Source of the DNA: Microbulbifer agarilyticus
Lineage (GTDB): Bacteria; Pseudomonadota; Gammaproteobacteria; Pseudomonadales; Cellvibrionaceae
DNA: 64,000 nt
Assembly: GCF_019800665.1 (NCBI RefSeq)
Contig: NZ_JAHVKO010000006.1
Span: 1-64,000 of the forward strand
Reading direction: 5' to 3'
In this document: positions 1 to 7,549 of the stretch, piece by piece
Layout: each line of letters begins with the position of its first letter
How positions within the stretch are numbered: position 1 is the first letter of the stretch
The notes under the pieces: generated by a model
The model's input: only the letters and a program-made list of their open reading frames with translations
What the model was told of the DNA's origin: nothing
Database searches by the model: none
Position numbers and translations under genes: made by a program

Positions 1-106
1 CAGCATGCGCACCTATTGACTGCTTGTATCTATTCTCGTTGTTGCATTCCCAGGCTTCGGTGTAAAAAGAAACACAAACAAGAAAAAACGCAATTACCTT
101 ATTCAT
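1..106 (-). CDS. 5' end of a secreted protein gene, cut by the left edge
   Basis: The reverse strand from the ATG at 106 reads without a stop to the window edge, giving 35 residues that start MNKVIAFFLVCVSFYTEAWE. This is a typical short Sec signal peptide: a Lys at position 3, a hydrophobic core, and a possible cleavage site near TEA-W. A Shine-Dalgarno-like TAAGGCA lies about 7 to 10 bases before the ATG. The mature part visible (ECNNENRYKQSIGAHA) is too short to assign a family. The gene starts just beyond the palindrome cluster at 136-219, which is therefore likely its control region. A start by chance is possible, but signal peptide plus ribosome site make a real gene more likely. Confidence 0.55.
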   Translation of the reverse strand, partial: MNKVIAFFLVCVSFYTEAWECNNENRYKQSIGAHA

Positions 107-135
107 AGTGTGCCTTAACAGTTTTATTCATAAGC

Positions 136-219
136 CCCAGATATAGACATTATGTCTGTATATAGCCATAAATGCCCATATCTAGACATAATGTCTAAAT
201 ATGGATGTCTATATCTGGG
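136..219. promoter_or_regulatory. Palindrome cluster built on AGACAT/ATGTCT
   Basis: A perfect 15-bp inverted repeat (136-150 and 205-219, CCCAGATATAGACAT and its complement) encloses two further perfect palindromes: AGACATTATGTCT at 145-157 and TAGACATAATGTCTA at 183-197. The hexamer AGACAT or its complement occurs five times in 75 bases. It lies between the 3' end of hipA and the start of the leftward secreted-protein gene. This looks like a multi-operator site for a dimeric regulator of the leftward gene; the regulator is unknown. It could also form a cruciform or an RNA hairpin. Confidence 0.5.
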
Positions 220-243
220 CATAAATATTTTGCGAATTCCCGC

Positions 244-1602
244 TTACAACCCAAGCCTCAGGTTGCTCCCTACCTCATCAACAAGTGAAGACGGTACGTT
301 ATTGGCCATTGCAAGCTTCTGCCAATCTGAAACCTGCTCCACTACTTCCTCAACAACCCCATCAATTTTCCGCTTGCTAAACAGCGGGCTTACCGCTTCC
401 AGGCTGTATAAGTCCGTGCGGGAAAAATCATCACGCTTGCCGTTCAAGCTCATCCAGTGGCTGTTCACCCAGCGGCTGCCGGGTTTGTAGCTGTAGGCGA
501 GGTCGTAGGCGGGGGCCAGTTGCCAGGTTTTGCCGTTGAGTTGGAAGGCGAAGTTCTTGGCGTGGTCGTCGTGGTTGCGGGCGACGATGTTGAACACCAT
601 GCGGCGCAGCAGTTGTTCGGCATCGGTGGCCGGGAGTTTCAGTTGCCGCGCCACGGCGAAGAGTTCGCCATAGGAGTAGGAGCCGGGCACCTTGTAATCC
701 ACGTGGGCAATGCCGTTTAAGGTCTGGATATGGGTCTTGTGGTTGCCGCGGCGGTCGAAGCGTTCGGTAATAAAGTGCCGCCGGTCGCCTTCGGTGAGCA
801 GGTGGCTGGGCATCATGTGGATGCCGCAGGCGGTGGCCATTTTGTAGTAGACGTATTCCATGGCGCCGAAGCCCATGGGGTCGCCGAAGGTTTCTTTGTT
901 TTTGTTGTGTTCGCTTACACCGTCGAACTTCATCAGGTAGTGGGTGAAGCCTTCCGGCACGTCGGTCTGCCCGGAGCGCACTTCGGTGAAGTCCTGATTA
1001 AACGCGAGCACCGCCTTGGGGCGGGCGCCGCCGGCGCTCATGCCCACGGAAAGCAGGGCGAGCATTTCTTCCGGGTGGGCGGCACGCTCGTCGTTTCCGT
1101 TCGGGCCCAAATTCACCTGAAAGCCGGCGCGGCTGTCGAGTACTTCCTGGGCAATGCCCACCAGTTCGTCGATGGCGATGTGCTGGGAGGCGTTCAGGTG
1201 TTTGAGACGGGTGGCGGGGGCGTATTCCAGTGCGCCCATGCCGCGCTTGCCGGTGTATTGCAGCCGTTGCAGTGGGGTGATGTCTGCGGGCTGTTTGCCC
1301 TGGGCGGCCATCCACGCGTTCAGTACTGCGTTGCCGAAGTCGTCGGGCAGGGAGTCGGCAATCATGCCGTTCAGGCCGCGGTAGGTGTCGAAGCTGAGTT
1401 GTGGGAATGAGTAGATGCGCTTGGTCAGTGGCATCTTGAGCGGCGATAGTTCGATGCCGGTGTCGATAAATTCGGGGGTGTATTCAAAGGCGCCCAGGCC
1501 GGTGTCGGTATCAAAGCTGACGGCGCCGACGTTGTGGCTCTTGGCCTCGCCATCGGGGCCGTGGCCGTCCGGCAGGTGCACGCTGATGACTTCCATTACC
1601 AT
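244..1602 (-). CDS. hipA: HipA-family serine/threonine kinase toxin
   Basis: Type II toxin of the HipA family. Known members are PI3K-like kinases that phosphorylate a translation target (GltX in E. coli HipA) and cause growth arrest or persistence. At 452 residues it has the usual HipA length. The N-terminal subdomain is followed by a Gly/Ser-rich loop (SVGMSAGGARPK, about residues 186-197) in the place of the autophosphorylated loop. The catalytic segment NHDDHAKN has the catalytic Asp at 345 and Asn at 350, and the metal-binding Asp is in PAYDLAYS (Asp367). The start overlaps the end of hipB by 7 bases, so the two are translationally coupled, antitoxin first. All key residues are intact, so an active kinase is expected; the target is not deducible. 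Confidence 0.93.
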   Translation of the reverse strand: MVMEVISVHLPDGHGPDGEAKSHNVGAVSFDTDTGLGAFEYTPEFIDTGIELSPLKMPLTKRIYSFPQLSFDTYRGLNGMIADSLPDDFGNAVLNAWMAAQGKQPADITPLQRLQYTGKRGMGALEYAPATRLKHLNASQHIAIDELVGIAQEVLDSRAGFQVNLGPNGNDERAAHPEEMLALLSVGMSAGGARPKAVLAFNQDFTEVRSGQTDVPEGFTHYLMKFDGVSEHNKNKETFGDPMGFGAMEYVYYKMATACGIHMMPSHLLTEGDRRHFITERFDRRGNHKTHIQTLNGIAHVDYKVPGSYSYGELFAVARQLKLPATDAEQLLRRMVFNIVARNHDDHAKNFAFQLNGKTWQLAPAYDLAYSYKPGSRWVNSHWMSLNGKRDDFSRTDLYSLEAVSPLFSKRKIDGVVEEVVEQVSDWQKLAMANNVPSSLVDEVGSNLRLGL

Positions 1603-1940
1603 GCGGTTGTGTCCTCATCCGTGTCTTGATCGCTCTCTTGCTTGTGCTGGCCAGAGGCCCGCTGCCGCTGTTTGCCCTGGAGTTTGGCCAGTTGTACCGG
1701 CGAGGGGGGCTGGGGTGGCAGGAAGTTATCCAGCTGGGTGGTGAGGTCGAGGGCCTGGAGTATGGCGATCAGCGCTTCCAGCTGGACCTTGCCTTTCTCC
1801 GCATTCATCACCGCTTTGCGGCCCACACCGGCACGCTCGGCCACCTCCAGTTGAGTGAGGTCGAGGTTGAGGCGGGCCTGCTTCAGGCGCTGGCCGAGGA
1901 GCTCGGCAACGGCGGCAGGGGATTTCGCGGTGTAGTCCAT
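1596..1940 (-). CDS. hipB: HipB-like XRE antitoxin/repressor
   Basis: A 114-residue XRE-family helix-turn-helix protein. The HTH covers about residues 15-65 (QARLNLDLTQLEVAERAGVG and VQLEALIAILQALDL). The C-terminal third is polar and low in complexity (Gln, Asp, Thr), like the flexible tail of HipB. It precedes and overlaps hipA. HipB proteins neutralise HipA and bind operators of the type TATCC-N8-GGATA. The DNA directly upstream contains three GTCC-N8-GGAC/T repeats matching that geometry, which supports autoregulation. Confidence 0.9.
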   Translation of the reverse strand: MDYTAKSPAAVAELLGQRLKQARLNLDLTQLEVAERAGVGRKAVMNAEKGKVQLEALIAILQALDLTTQLDNFLPPQPPSPVQLAKLQGKQRQRASGQHKQESDQDTDEDTTAW

Positions 1941-1943
1941 AAT

Positions 1944-2076
1944 GTCCTTTCTATGGGATTTTAAGCCGCTTTTGTCCGATTATGTCCCAATTGTGGGACT
2001 TTGTTAACACTTTATTTTTAGTCCCTAAATAAGGACTTTATTCGATTTTAAATATTTAAAGTGTAAATATAGGGAC
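1944..2076 (-). promoter_or_regulatory. hipBA control region with spaced HipB-type operators
   Basis: Three inverted repeats of the form GTCC-N8-GGA(C/T) lie at 1944-1959, 1984-1999 and 2021-2036. A degenerate fourth, GTGT-N8-GGAC, is at 2061-2076. Start-to-start spacing is 40, 37 and 40 bases. The geometry equals the known E. coli HipB operator (half-site, 8-base spacer, half-site) with a different half-site. The first copy lies 4 bases upstream of the hipB start codon. Binding by the local HipB is an inference. Confidence 0.65.
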
Positions 2077-2294
2077 CTTATGGGTAGTCGTGCTTTTTGT
2101 GTGTTGCTGGCATTTTGTACACTTTTCCGGCGGGTGTACCCCTAACTCCGCCCCCTCTAGGGAGGATGGCTGGGCTTGTGATGGCTGACAGAATTCATCC
2201 ACAACCAGAAATACGGTAATCAGCGCACAGTGCGCAGGCGGCAATTGGCCGGCCAGCGCGTGCGCTAGCCCACAATAAACAGGCGAATACAGCG
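2077..2294. other. Intergenic DNA between hipBA and the MFS gene
   Basis: This completes the gene-free stretch between hipB and the MFS permease. It must hold the MFS promoter, but no clear -35/-10 pair, hairpin or strong ribosome site is seen. A search for a MalT box (GGGGAKGAGG) found only the loose match GGGAGGATGG near 2159. Confidence 0.4.
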
Positions 2295-3782
2295 ATGAAG
2301 AAACAGCCCAAGCTTCCCTTTTGGCAGGTGTGGAATGTCAGCCTCGGTTTCCTCGGGGTGCAATTTGGTTTTGCTCTGCAAAACGCCAACGCCAGCCGAA
2401 TCCTGTCGGACCTGGGTGCCGACCTGCACTCCCTGTCCCTGTTCTGGATCGTAGCGCCGCTGATGGGCTTGCTCGTACAGCCGATTGTTGGCTCTGCGTC
2501 TGACCGAACCTGGAGCCGCTTCGGCCGTCGTAACCCCTACATTCTGTTTGGTGCCATTGCTGCGGCGCTGGGTATGGCGTTTATGCCGAATGCCAGCATT
2601 GTGGTGGCCTTTATTGCACCCATCCTGTTTGGTGGTGTGATGCTGGCGCTGATGGATGCCGCCTTCAACGTCACCATGCAGCCGTTCCGCGCACTGGTAT
2701 CCGACATGGTGCCTTCCGAGCAGCGCACCGTGGGCTACTCGGTGCAGTCCCTGCTGATCAACATCGGCGCGGTCATGGGTTCCATGCTGCCGTTTATCCT
2801 CACCAACGTGATTGGGCTGGAAAACACCGCGCAGGCCGGTGAAGTTGCGCCTTCTGTTATCTGGGCCTTCTATATCGGTGCTTCTGTGCTGCTGGGCTCG
2901 GTACTGTGGACCGTGTTCCGCACCAAAGAGTATCCGCCGGAAGAGTACAACGCGTACAAAGGTATCGACGCGGAAGAAGTGGCTCGCGAGCGCGCCGAGC
3001 GCAAATCCCTGCCCCAGCGCCTGGCCGGTTTCTTCGCTCTGCTGGTGAGCATGCCGAAAACCATGCGTCAGCTGGCGGTAGTGCAGTTCTTCTCCTGGTT
3101 CTCCCTGTTCATTATGTGGGTGTACACCACCCCGGCCATCACCCAGCACGTGTGGGGTGTGGAAGCCAAGTGGTTTGATCACGATTACCTCGCCACCGTT
3201 GGCGAAATCCCCGCGCACATCGCCGCCGCCAAAGGCGCCGCCGGTGACTGGGTGGGTATTATCTTTGCCGCTTACTCCCTGTTTGCCGCGCTCTTCTCCA
3301 TCGTACTGGCGCGCGTAGCGCACACCATCGGCCGCAAGCCGACGTACGCGCTGTCCCTGCTGCTGGGTGGCCTGGGTTACATGAGCTTTGTACTGTTCAA
3401 AGGTGGTGATGCTACCCAGGTGAACCTGCTGATCACCGAAGTAACCGTACCGAGCGGTGCCGTTGGCCTGATGCTGCCGATGATCGGTGTGGGTATCGCC
3501 TGGGCCGCAATCCTGGCGATGCCATACGCGATCCTGTCTGACTCGCTGCCGGCGGCGAAGACCGGTGTGTACATGGGTATCTTCAACTTCACCATCGCCG
3601 CCCCTCAGATCCTGTCCGCACTGGTTGCCGGCCCGATCCTGGCGACCGTATTCGACAACCAGGCCATCTACATCATTATGCTGGCCGGTGTGTTTATGGT
3701 GTGCGGTGCCATCTCCGTATTCTTTGTGCGCGAACACGAAGCCGAGCCGGAAGCGGATAGCGGTGAGGCTGCCGCAGCGTAA
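2295..3782 (+). CDS. MFS sugar permease (maltose/sucrose-type)
   Basis: A 495-residue 12-helix major facilitator protein of the cytoplasmic membrane. The loop after helix 2 carries the MFS signature [17 protein letters not shown] (about residues 74-90), typical of the sucrose/maltose:proton symporter branch found in marine gammaproteobacteria. Large hydrophobic blocks alternate with short basic loops, with a long central loop around residues 210-240. It probably imports an alpha-glucoside such as maltose, which fits the GH13 alpha-glucosidase and malT further right; the substrate is inferred from this context only. No strong ribosome site precedes the ATG. An intrinsic terminator follows. Confidence 0.82.
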   Translation: MKKQPKLPFWQVWNVSLGFLGVQFGFALQNANASRILSDLGADLHSLSLFWIVAPLMGLLVQPIVGSASDRTWSRFGRRNPYILFGAIAAALGMAFMPNASIVVAFIAPILFGGVMLALMDAAFNVTMQPFRALVSDMVPSEQRTVGYSVQSLLINIGAVMGSMLPFILTNVIGLENTAQAGEVAPSVIWAFYIGASVLLGSVLWTVFRTKEYPPEEYNAYKGIDAEEVARERAERKSLPQRLAGFFALLVSMPKTMRQLAVVQFFSWFSLFIMWVYTTPAITQHVWGVEAKWFDHDYLATVGEIPAHIAAAKGAAGDWVGIIFAAYSLFAALFSIVLARVAHTIGRKPTYALSLLLGGLGYMSFVLFKGGDATQVNLLITEVTVPSGAVGLMLPMIGVGIAWAAILAMPYAILSDSLPAAKTGVYMGIFNFTIAAPQILSALVAGPILATVFDNQAIYIIMLAGVFMVCGAISVFFVREHEAEPEADSGEAAAA

Positions 3783-3807
3783 ATTCAAAGCATCGATTGC
3801 TGATTTA

Positions 3808-3836
3808 AAGCCCCTGTAAAAGGGGCTTTTTTTTGC
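3808..3836 (+). terminator. Intrinsic terminator after the MFS gene
   Basis: Stem AAAGCCCC / GGGGCTTT with a short loop TGTAAAA, followed by a T-run, 25 bases after the MFS stop codon. Confidence 0.88.
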
Positions 3837-3862
3837 CTGTAATTTGAGATTTTAAGGCGATT

Positions 3863-3910
3863 GGGCGAATATCGTCGGTTTGCTGTAAACCGACGACTTC
3901 GCCCATTTTT
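3863..3910 (+). promoter_or_regulatory. Long GC-rich hairpin abutting the symporter start codon
   Basis: GGGCGAA-TA-TCGTCGGTTT pairs with AAACCGACGA-C-TTCGCCC: 17 base pairs with one small bulge and a five-base loop, ending at 3904. ATTTTT follows, then directly the ATG at 3911. It has the form of an intrinsic terminator yet lies immediately before a gene, and no Shine-Dalgarno is visible between it and the ATG. It may be a second terminator, an attenuator, or a sign that the true start is further in. Confidence 0.6.
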
Positions 3911-5290
3911 ATGTCCTTTCTCCAATCGCTCGAATCCGCCCTCAATACCTTTGTCGCCTACGCTTGGGGCACGCCACTGCTGGTGTTGCTGGTTGGCGGT
4001 GGCCTGTTTCTGCTGATTAGCTCCCGCGCACGCCCCTATCGCCATCTTGGCCATAGTATCGACCTGCTGCGCGGCAAGTACGACGATCCGAACGATCCCG
4101 GCCAGGTATCCCACCGTCAGGCGCTGTCCACGGCGCTTTCCGGTACGCTCGGCCTCGGCAATATTGCCGGCGTGGCTATTGCCATCAGTGCCGGTGGCCC
4201 GGGGGCGATTTTCTGGATGTGGGTAACTGCACTGGTGGGGGTTGCCACCAAGTTCTATACGGCTACCTTGGCGGTGATGTACCGCGGCCGCGATAGCAGT
4301 GGTGAGATCCAGGGCGGGCCCATGTATGTGATTCGTGAGGGGTTGGGCAAGTACTGGCGCCCACTGGCCTACCTGTTTGCGATCGCCGGCCTGTGCGGCC
4401 TGCTGCCTTCCTTCCAGTCCAACCAGACGGTGCAGCTGCTGCGGGTATCCTTTGCCGAGCCCATGGGCTGGGTAAGCGCAGACAATAGCTTCCTGTTTGA
4501 TTTCTCCCTCGGCCTGTTACTTGCGCTGGCGGCACTGGCGGTAATTTCCGGGCGCATTCAGCGCATTGGCCGTTTCGCGGTGCGCATTGTGCCGGCCATG
4601 GTGATTTTCTATCTGTTGCTGACCCTTGGGGTGATTGCCTACTTCTGGCAGGGCATTCCCGATGCGTTCGCGCTGATTATTAGCGACGCATTTACCGGTA
4701 AAGCGGTTGCCGGTGGCGCACTGGGTGCAGTGATTGCTACCGGCGTTAGCCGCGGAGCTTTTTCCAACGAGGCCGGTATTGGTACCGAGTCTCTGGCTCA
4801 CGGTGCGGCGAAAACTACCGAGCCAGTACGCGAAGGCGTGGTGGCGATGATCGGGCCGATCGTGGATACCTTGATTGTGTGCACCTGTACGGCGCTGGTG
4901 ATTCTGCTGACCGGTGTTTGGCAACAAGGCGAAGGTATGGAAGGCGTTTCCATGACTGCGGATGCATTTAGCAGCGTGTTTGGTGGCTGGGGCCCGGTAC
5001 TGCTGCTGATCATGGTCGTGCCACTGGCATTCAGTACCATCGTTACTTTCTGGTACTACGGCATGAAGTGCTTTGTGTTTTTGTTCGGCACCCGTTTCCA
5101 GGTCGTGTACACGGTGCTGTACATGTTGCTGATTATTCTGGGTGCGGTGCTGTCACTGAACATTGTGAACAGCCTGATTATCGGTATGTATGCGGTGATG
5201 GCGATTCCCACCATGCTGTCGACTATTCGCTTGTCTGGTCGGGTCAATAAAGCAGCACATGACTATTTTGTAAAAACTCCCGGAGCCTGA
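3911..5290 (+). CDS. Alanine/glycine:cation symporter (AGCS family)
   Basis: A 459-residue polytopic membrane protein. The AGCS hallmark GNIAGVAIAISAGGPGAIFW (about residues 83-102) forms the ion/amino-acid site, followed by MWVTALVGVATKFYTATLAVMYR and GGPMYVI. Later GAFSNEAGIGT (about residues 281-291) is the second family signature. Family members import small neutral amino acids (alanine, glycine, some glutamine) with sodium or protons. It stands alone between two terminator-like structures. The ATG used here has no visible ribosome site, so the exact start is less certain than the identity. Confidence 0.92.
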   Translation: MSFLQSLESALNTFVAYAWGTPLLVLLVGGGLFLLISSRARPYRHLGHSIDLLRGKYDDPNDPGQVSHRQALSTALSGTLGLGNIAGVAIAISAGGPGAIFWMWVTALVGVATKFYTATLAVMYRGRDSSGEIQGGPMYVIREGLGKYWRPLAYLFAIAGLCGLLPSFQSNQTVQLLRVSFAEPMGWVSADNSFLFDFSLGLLLALAALAVISGRIQRIGRFAVRIVPAMVIFYLLLTLGVIAYFWQGIPDAFALIISDAFTGKAVAGGALGAVIATGVSRGAFSNEAGIGTESLAHGAAKTTEPVREGVVAMIGPIVDTLIVCTCTALVILLTGVWQQGEGMEGVSMTADAFSSVFGGWGPVLLLIMVVPLAFSTIVTFWYYGMKCFVFLFGTRFQVVYTVLYMLLIILGAVLSLNIVNSLIIGMYAVMAIPTMLSTIRLSGRVNKAAHDYFVKTPGA

Positions 5291-5471
5291 TTTCGAACCA
5301 GAGTTATCGCCGTAAATTTCGTGCGATTTTTCGGCATTATTTTGGCGTGCGCGATACTTGTGCTTTTTGCCTGCAAGCGCACCTGAAACGAGCGTGTTGC
5401 GCGCTTTTTATGCGAATGGGTTAATTAGTCGCTTGGCGCGTAAAAATTTATTGTGAAGGGCCTCACAAAGT

Positions 5472-5492
5472 CGGCCGGTGGCCGGTTTTTTT
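5472..5492 (+). terminator. Terminator-like hairpin before the bactofilin gene
   Basis: Short stem CGGCC-GGT-GGCCG followed by a seven-T run, about 180 bases after the symporter stop. It could end symporter transcripts. The rest of 5291-5583 shows no gene; it must contain the bactofilin promoter. Confidence 0.55.
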
Positions 5493-5583
5493 GTCTCACT
5501 CGCTATGGGAACTGTCACCAAAAAACGCTACAAACGTCGTTTAACAAAAATTCATAAGCTCTCTACGGTTATTAGGTGGAACA

Positions 5584-6189
5584 ATGGCGAATCCTCTCGA
5601 CCCCAAGCCAGATGCAAATCTGGATTCCAACTCTTTTCTTTCTGGGATGAACGAAGGTGGTGCAGCTGAGCGTCCTTTCGCGGACAAGCTCGATGCATCC
5701 ATGGCGAAGGATCGCTCCGTAATCGGTAAAAACATCAAGTTCCGCGGCGAACTGATCGGCACCGAAGACCTGCACATTGAAGGCACCATCGAAGGCACCG
5801 TCATTATGGAAGGTCACGACCTGTCCATCGGTCGCGAAGGTGAAATCAACGCGAACATCCACGCGCAGAACATCGTGATCAACGGCACCCTGACCGGCGA
5901 CGCGCTGGCCGACGAGCTGATCGAAATCCGCAACACTGCTGTGGTTAAGGGCAACCTGATTGCCCCGCGCATCCAGCTGGATGACGGTGGTAAGTTCCGC
6001 GGTTCCATGGATATGGTCGACACCGATGACGAGATGAAAGCCCGTCACTCCGAATTCAAAGACAAGCTGGTTCACCCGAACCTGCCGCCGAAGGACGAGG
6101 CGCCGAGCGCACCTGCGGCGAAAAAGTCTTTCGCTCCGAAAGACAGTGCCAAGGATCAGGCCAAGGAAGCGGAGCTGGCTGACAGCTAA
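5584..6189 (+). CDS. Bactofilin (polymer-forming cytoskeletal protein)
   Basis: A 201-residue protein whose core (about residues 40-145) is a right-handed beta-helix built from short hydrophobic repeats: SVIGKNIKFRGELIGTEDLHIEGTI, then further rungs ending near FRGSMDMVD. This is the DUF583/bactofilin domain. The termini are disordered, with an Ala/Lys/Pro-rich tail. Bactofilins self-assemble without nucleotides into filaments at the inner membrane and guide cell shape, peptidoglycan remodelling or polar complexes. A clear AGGTGG ribosome site lies 7 bases before the ATG. It is monocistronic, with a terminator downstream. No M23 peptidase neighbour, often seen with bactofilins, is present here. 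Confidence 0.92.
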   Translation: MANPLDPKPDANLDSNSFLSGMNEGGAAERPFADKLDASMAKDRSVIGKNIKFRGELIGTEDLHIEGTIEGTVIMEGHDLSIGREGEINANIHAQNIVINGTLTGDALADELIEIRNTAVVKGNLIAPRIQLDDGGKFRGSMDMVDTDDEMKARHSEFKDKLVHPNLPPKDEAPSAPAAKKSFAPKDSAKDQAKEAELADS

Positions 6190-6199
6190 TCCCCGCTGC

Positions 6200-6225
6200 A
6201 ACGCCGCAGGCTCTCCTGCGGCGTT
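6200..6225 (+). terminator. Strong hairpin after bactofilin
   Basis: AACGCCGCAGG-CTCT-CCTGCGGCGTT, an 11-bp perfect stem, followed by a weak U-rich stretch (GTGTATTTTCCC). Confidence 0.75.
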
Positions 6226-6270
6226 GTGTATTTTCCCTTTGGCTCACGCCCCGAATTCTTGCGATAAACA

Positions 6271-7482
6271 ATGCAACACCGTTCTTTTGGCCTCGCTGCG
6301 TTAACGACCGAGATGGTCAAAAGTGGGGACCGAATCCTCGACCTCGGGCCACTCTCGTCCGGCACTACCCAGGCTTTTCTTGGCCTTAACTGCCAGTGTC
6401 ACATTGAAGACCTGGTGGAATACCTGGCGGACAACCAGCACAGCGACGATCCGCTGCAAGCGCTGGAAGATCACCTGCTCCCCAAGCCCGCGAACTTAAA
6501 GTTCGACGTCATCCTGTGTTGGGACCTGCTCAACTTCCTGGATCTGGATGTTATCCAGCACCTGATTCGCCTGCTGCAGCCGCACCTAAAGCAGGGCACC
6601 ATCCTGCATACCATGCGCTACACCGGCCGCAACCAGCCGAACAAACCGCGGCGCTTCCGCCTGCAGGAGAACTTCTGCTTCGAATATGTGGATGACCCGA
6701 GTTATCCACAGGTGGCGTCCAAGGGACACTCCACGGTGACTCTGTTGAAATGTATGGATCGCTTCAGCCTATTCAACTCGCTGATGAAGCGCGAGGGCAT
6801 GGACCAGAACGTTACCGAGCATTTCCTCGAGTACGACAGCACCACCTCGCGCAATCAAGTGCGCAGTGGTGGCGCCTCCGACGTAAGCGCATACTTCCGT
6901 CAGGTACGCGACGACGAGCAGGTCGCATTTGCCGGTATCGGCAAAGCCCTGGCTGCCCTGCCTGCCGGTGCCACGGTGCTGGATTGCGGCCGCAAGAACG
7001 GCCGTAATATCGATGCACTGAAAAAGAAGGTGGGCTCCCTGTACGTGGAGGACCTGCACGCATCCCTGGCCTGGCGCAAGAAAATGCACGGCGAGGGCAG
7101 CGGTTTCAGTGAGTCCATGTTCAGCTTCGACCCCGGCACCAAGCTGGACGGGGTTTTTCTGTGGGACCTGCTGAATTTCTGTAGTCCGCAACAAATTGAA
7201 GCCCTGGGCGAACTGCTGGCCGGGCGGATGAACCCCGGTGGCCAACTGCATTTCCTGGTGTACAAAGCCAGCCAGCAGCCGGAGCGCCCGGCGATGTACG
7301 AGGTGTTGGAAGACGAGCGCGTAGCGGTGACCGGTATTGCCGATGGCCGCAGTGACCGCAGCCTCGGCAGCACCGCCGACCTGATGCGTCTGCTGCCCGG
7401 CTACCGCCTGTTCAGTCACCACCTTGCCCGCTTGCCCTCCGGGGATTCGGTGCAGGAATTTGTGTTGCAGTTAAAGGGCTAG
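6271..7482 (+). CDS. Protein with two tandem methyltransferase-like halves
   Basis: 403 residues, no named family recognised. The two halves have matching layouts. Residues 22-26 (ILDLG) and 236-240 (VLDCG) resemble SAM-binding motif I, each followed by an ED-L acidic strand end (HIEDLVE and YVEDLHA). WDLLNF appears at 84-89 and again at 298-303 in the place of motif IV, each followed by a helix and a strand-forming stretch (TILH and QLHFLV). This is an internal duplication of a Rossmann methyltransferase-like fold. The Gly-rich loops are poor (GPLSSG and GRKNGR), so catalysis is uncertain. It ends 67 bases before the ZorA-like gene and may be co-transcribed with it. Confidence 0.6.
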   Translation: MQHRSFGLAALTTEMVKSGDRILDLGPLSSGTTQAFLGLNCQCHIEDLVEYLADNQHSDDPLQALEDHLLPKPANLKFDVILCWDLLNFLDLDVIQHLIRLLQPHLKQGTILHTMRYTGRNQPNKPRRFRLQENFCFEYVDDPSYPQVASKGHSTVTLLKCMDRFSLFNSLMKREGMDQNVTEHFLEYDSTTSRNQVRSGGASDVSAYFRQVRDDEQVAFAGIGKALAALPAGATVLDCGRKNGRNIDALKKKVGSLYVEDLHASLAWRKKMHGEGSGFSESMFSFDPGTKLDGVFLWDLLNFCSPQQIEALGELLAGRMNPGGQLHFLVYKASQQPERPAMYEVLEDERVAVTGIADGRSDRSLGSTADLMRLLPGYRLFSHHLARLPSGDSVQEFVLQLKG

Positions 7483-7549
7483 ATGCTCTAACCAAGAAAC
7501 AGAAAATCAAAAAAATTAAATCGAGTAGATTTCACACGAGATTGCTTCC

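Noticed and set aside
2150-2175. MalT box upstream of the MFS permease
   Set aside because: The best match, GGGAGGATGG, does not fit GGGGAKGAGG closely enough to call.
2265-3788. 507-residue reverse-strand open frame opposite the MFS permease
   Set aside because: It is rich in His, Arg, Gln and Gly with no hydrophobic core, the usual shadow of a GC-rich membrane-protein gene; the forward frame has MFS motifs.
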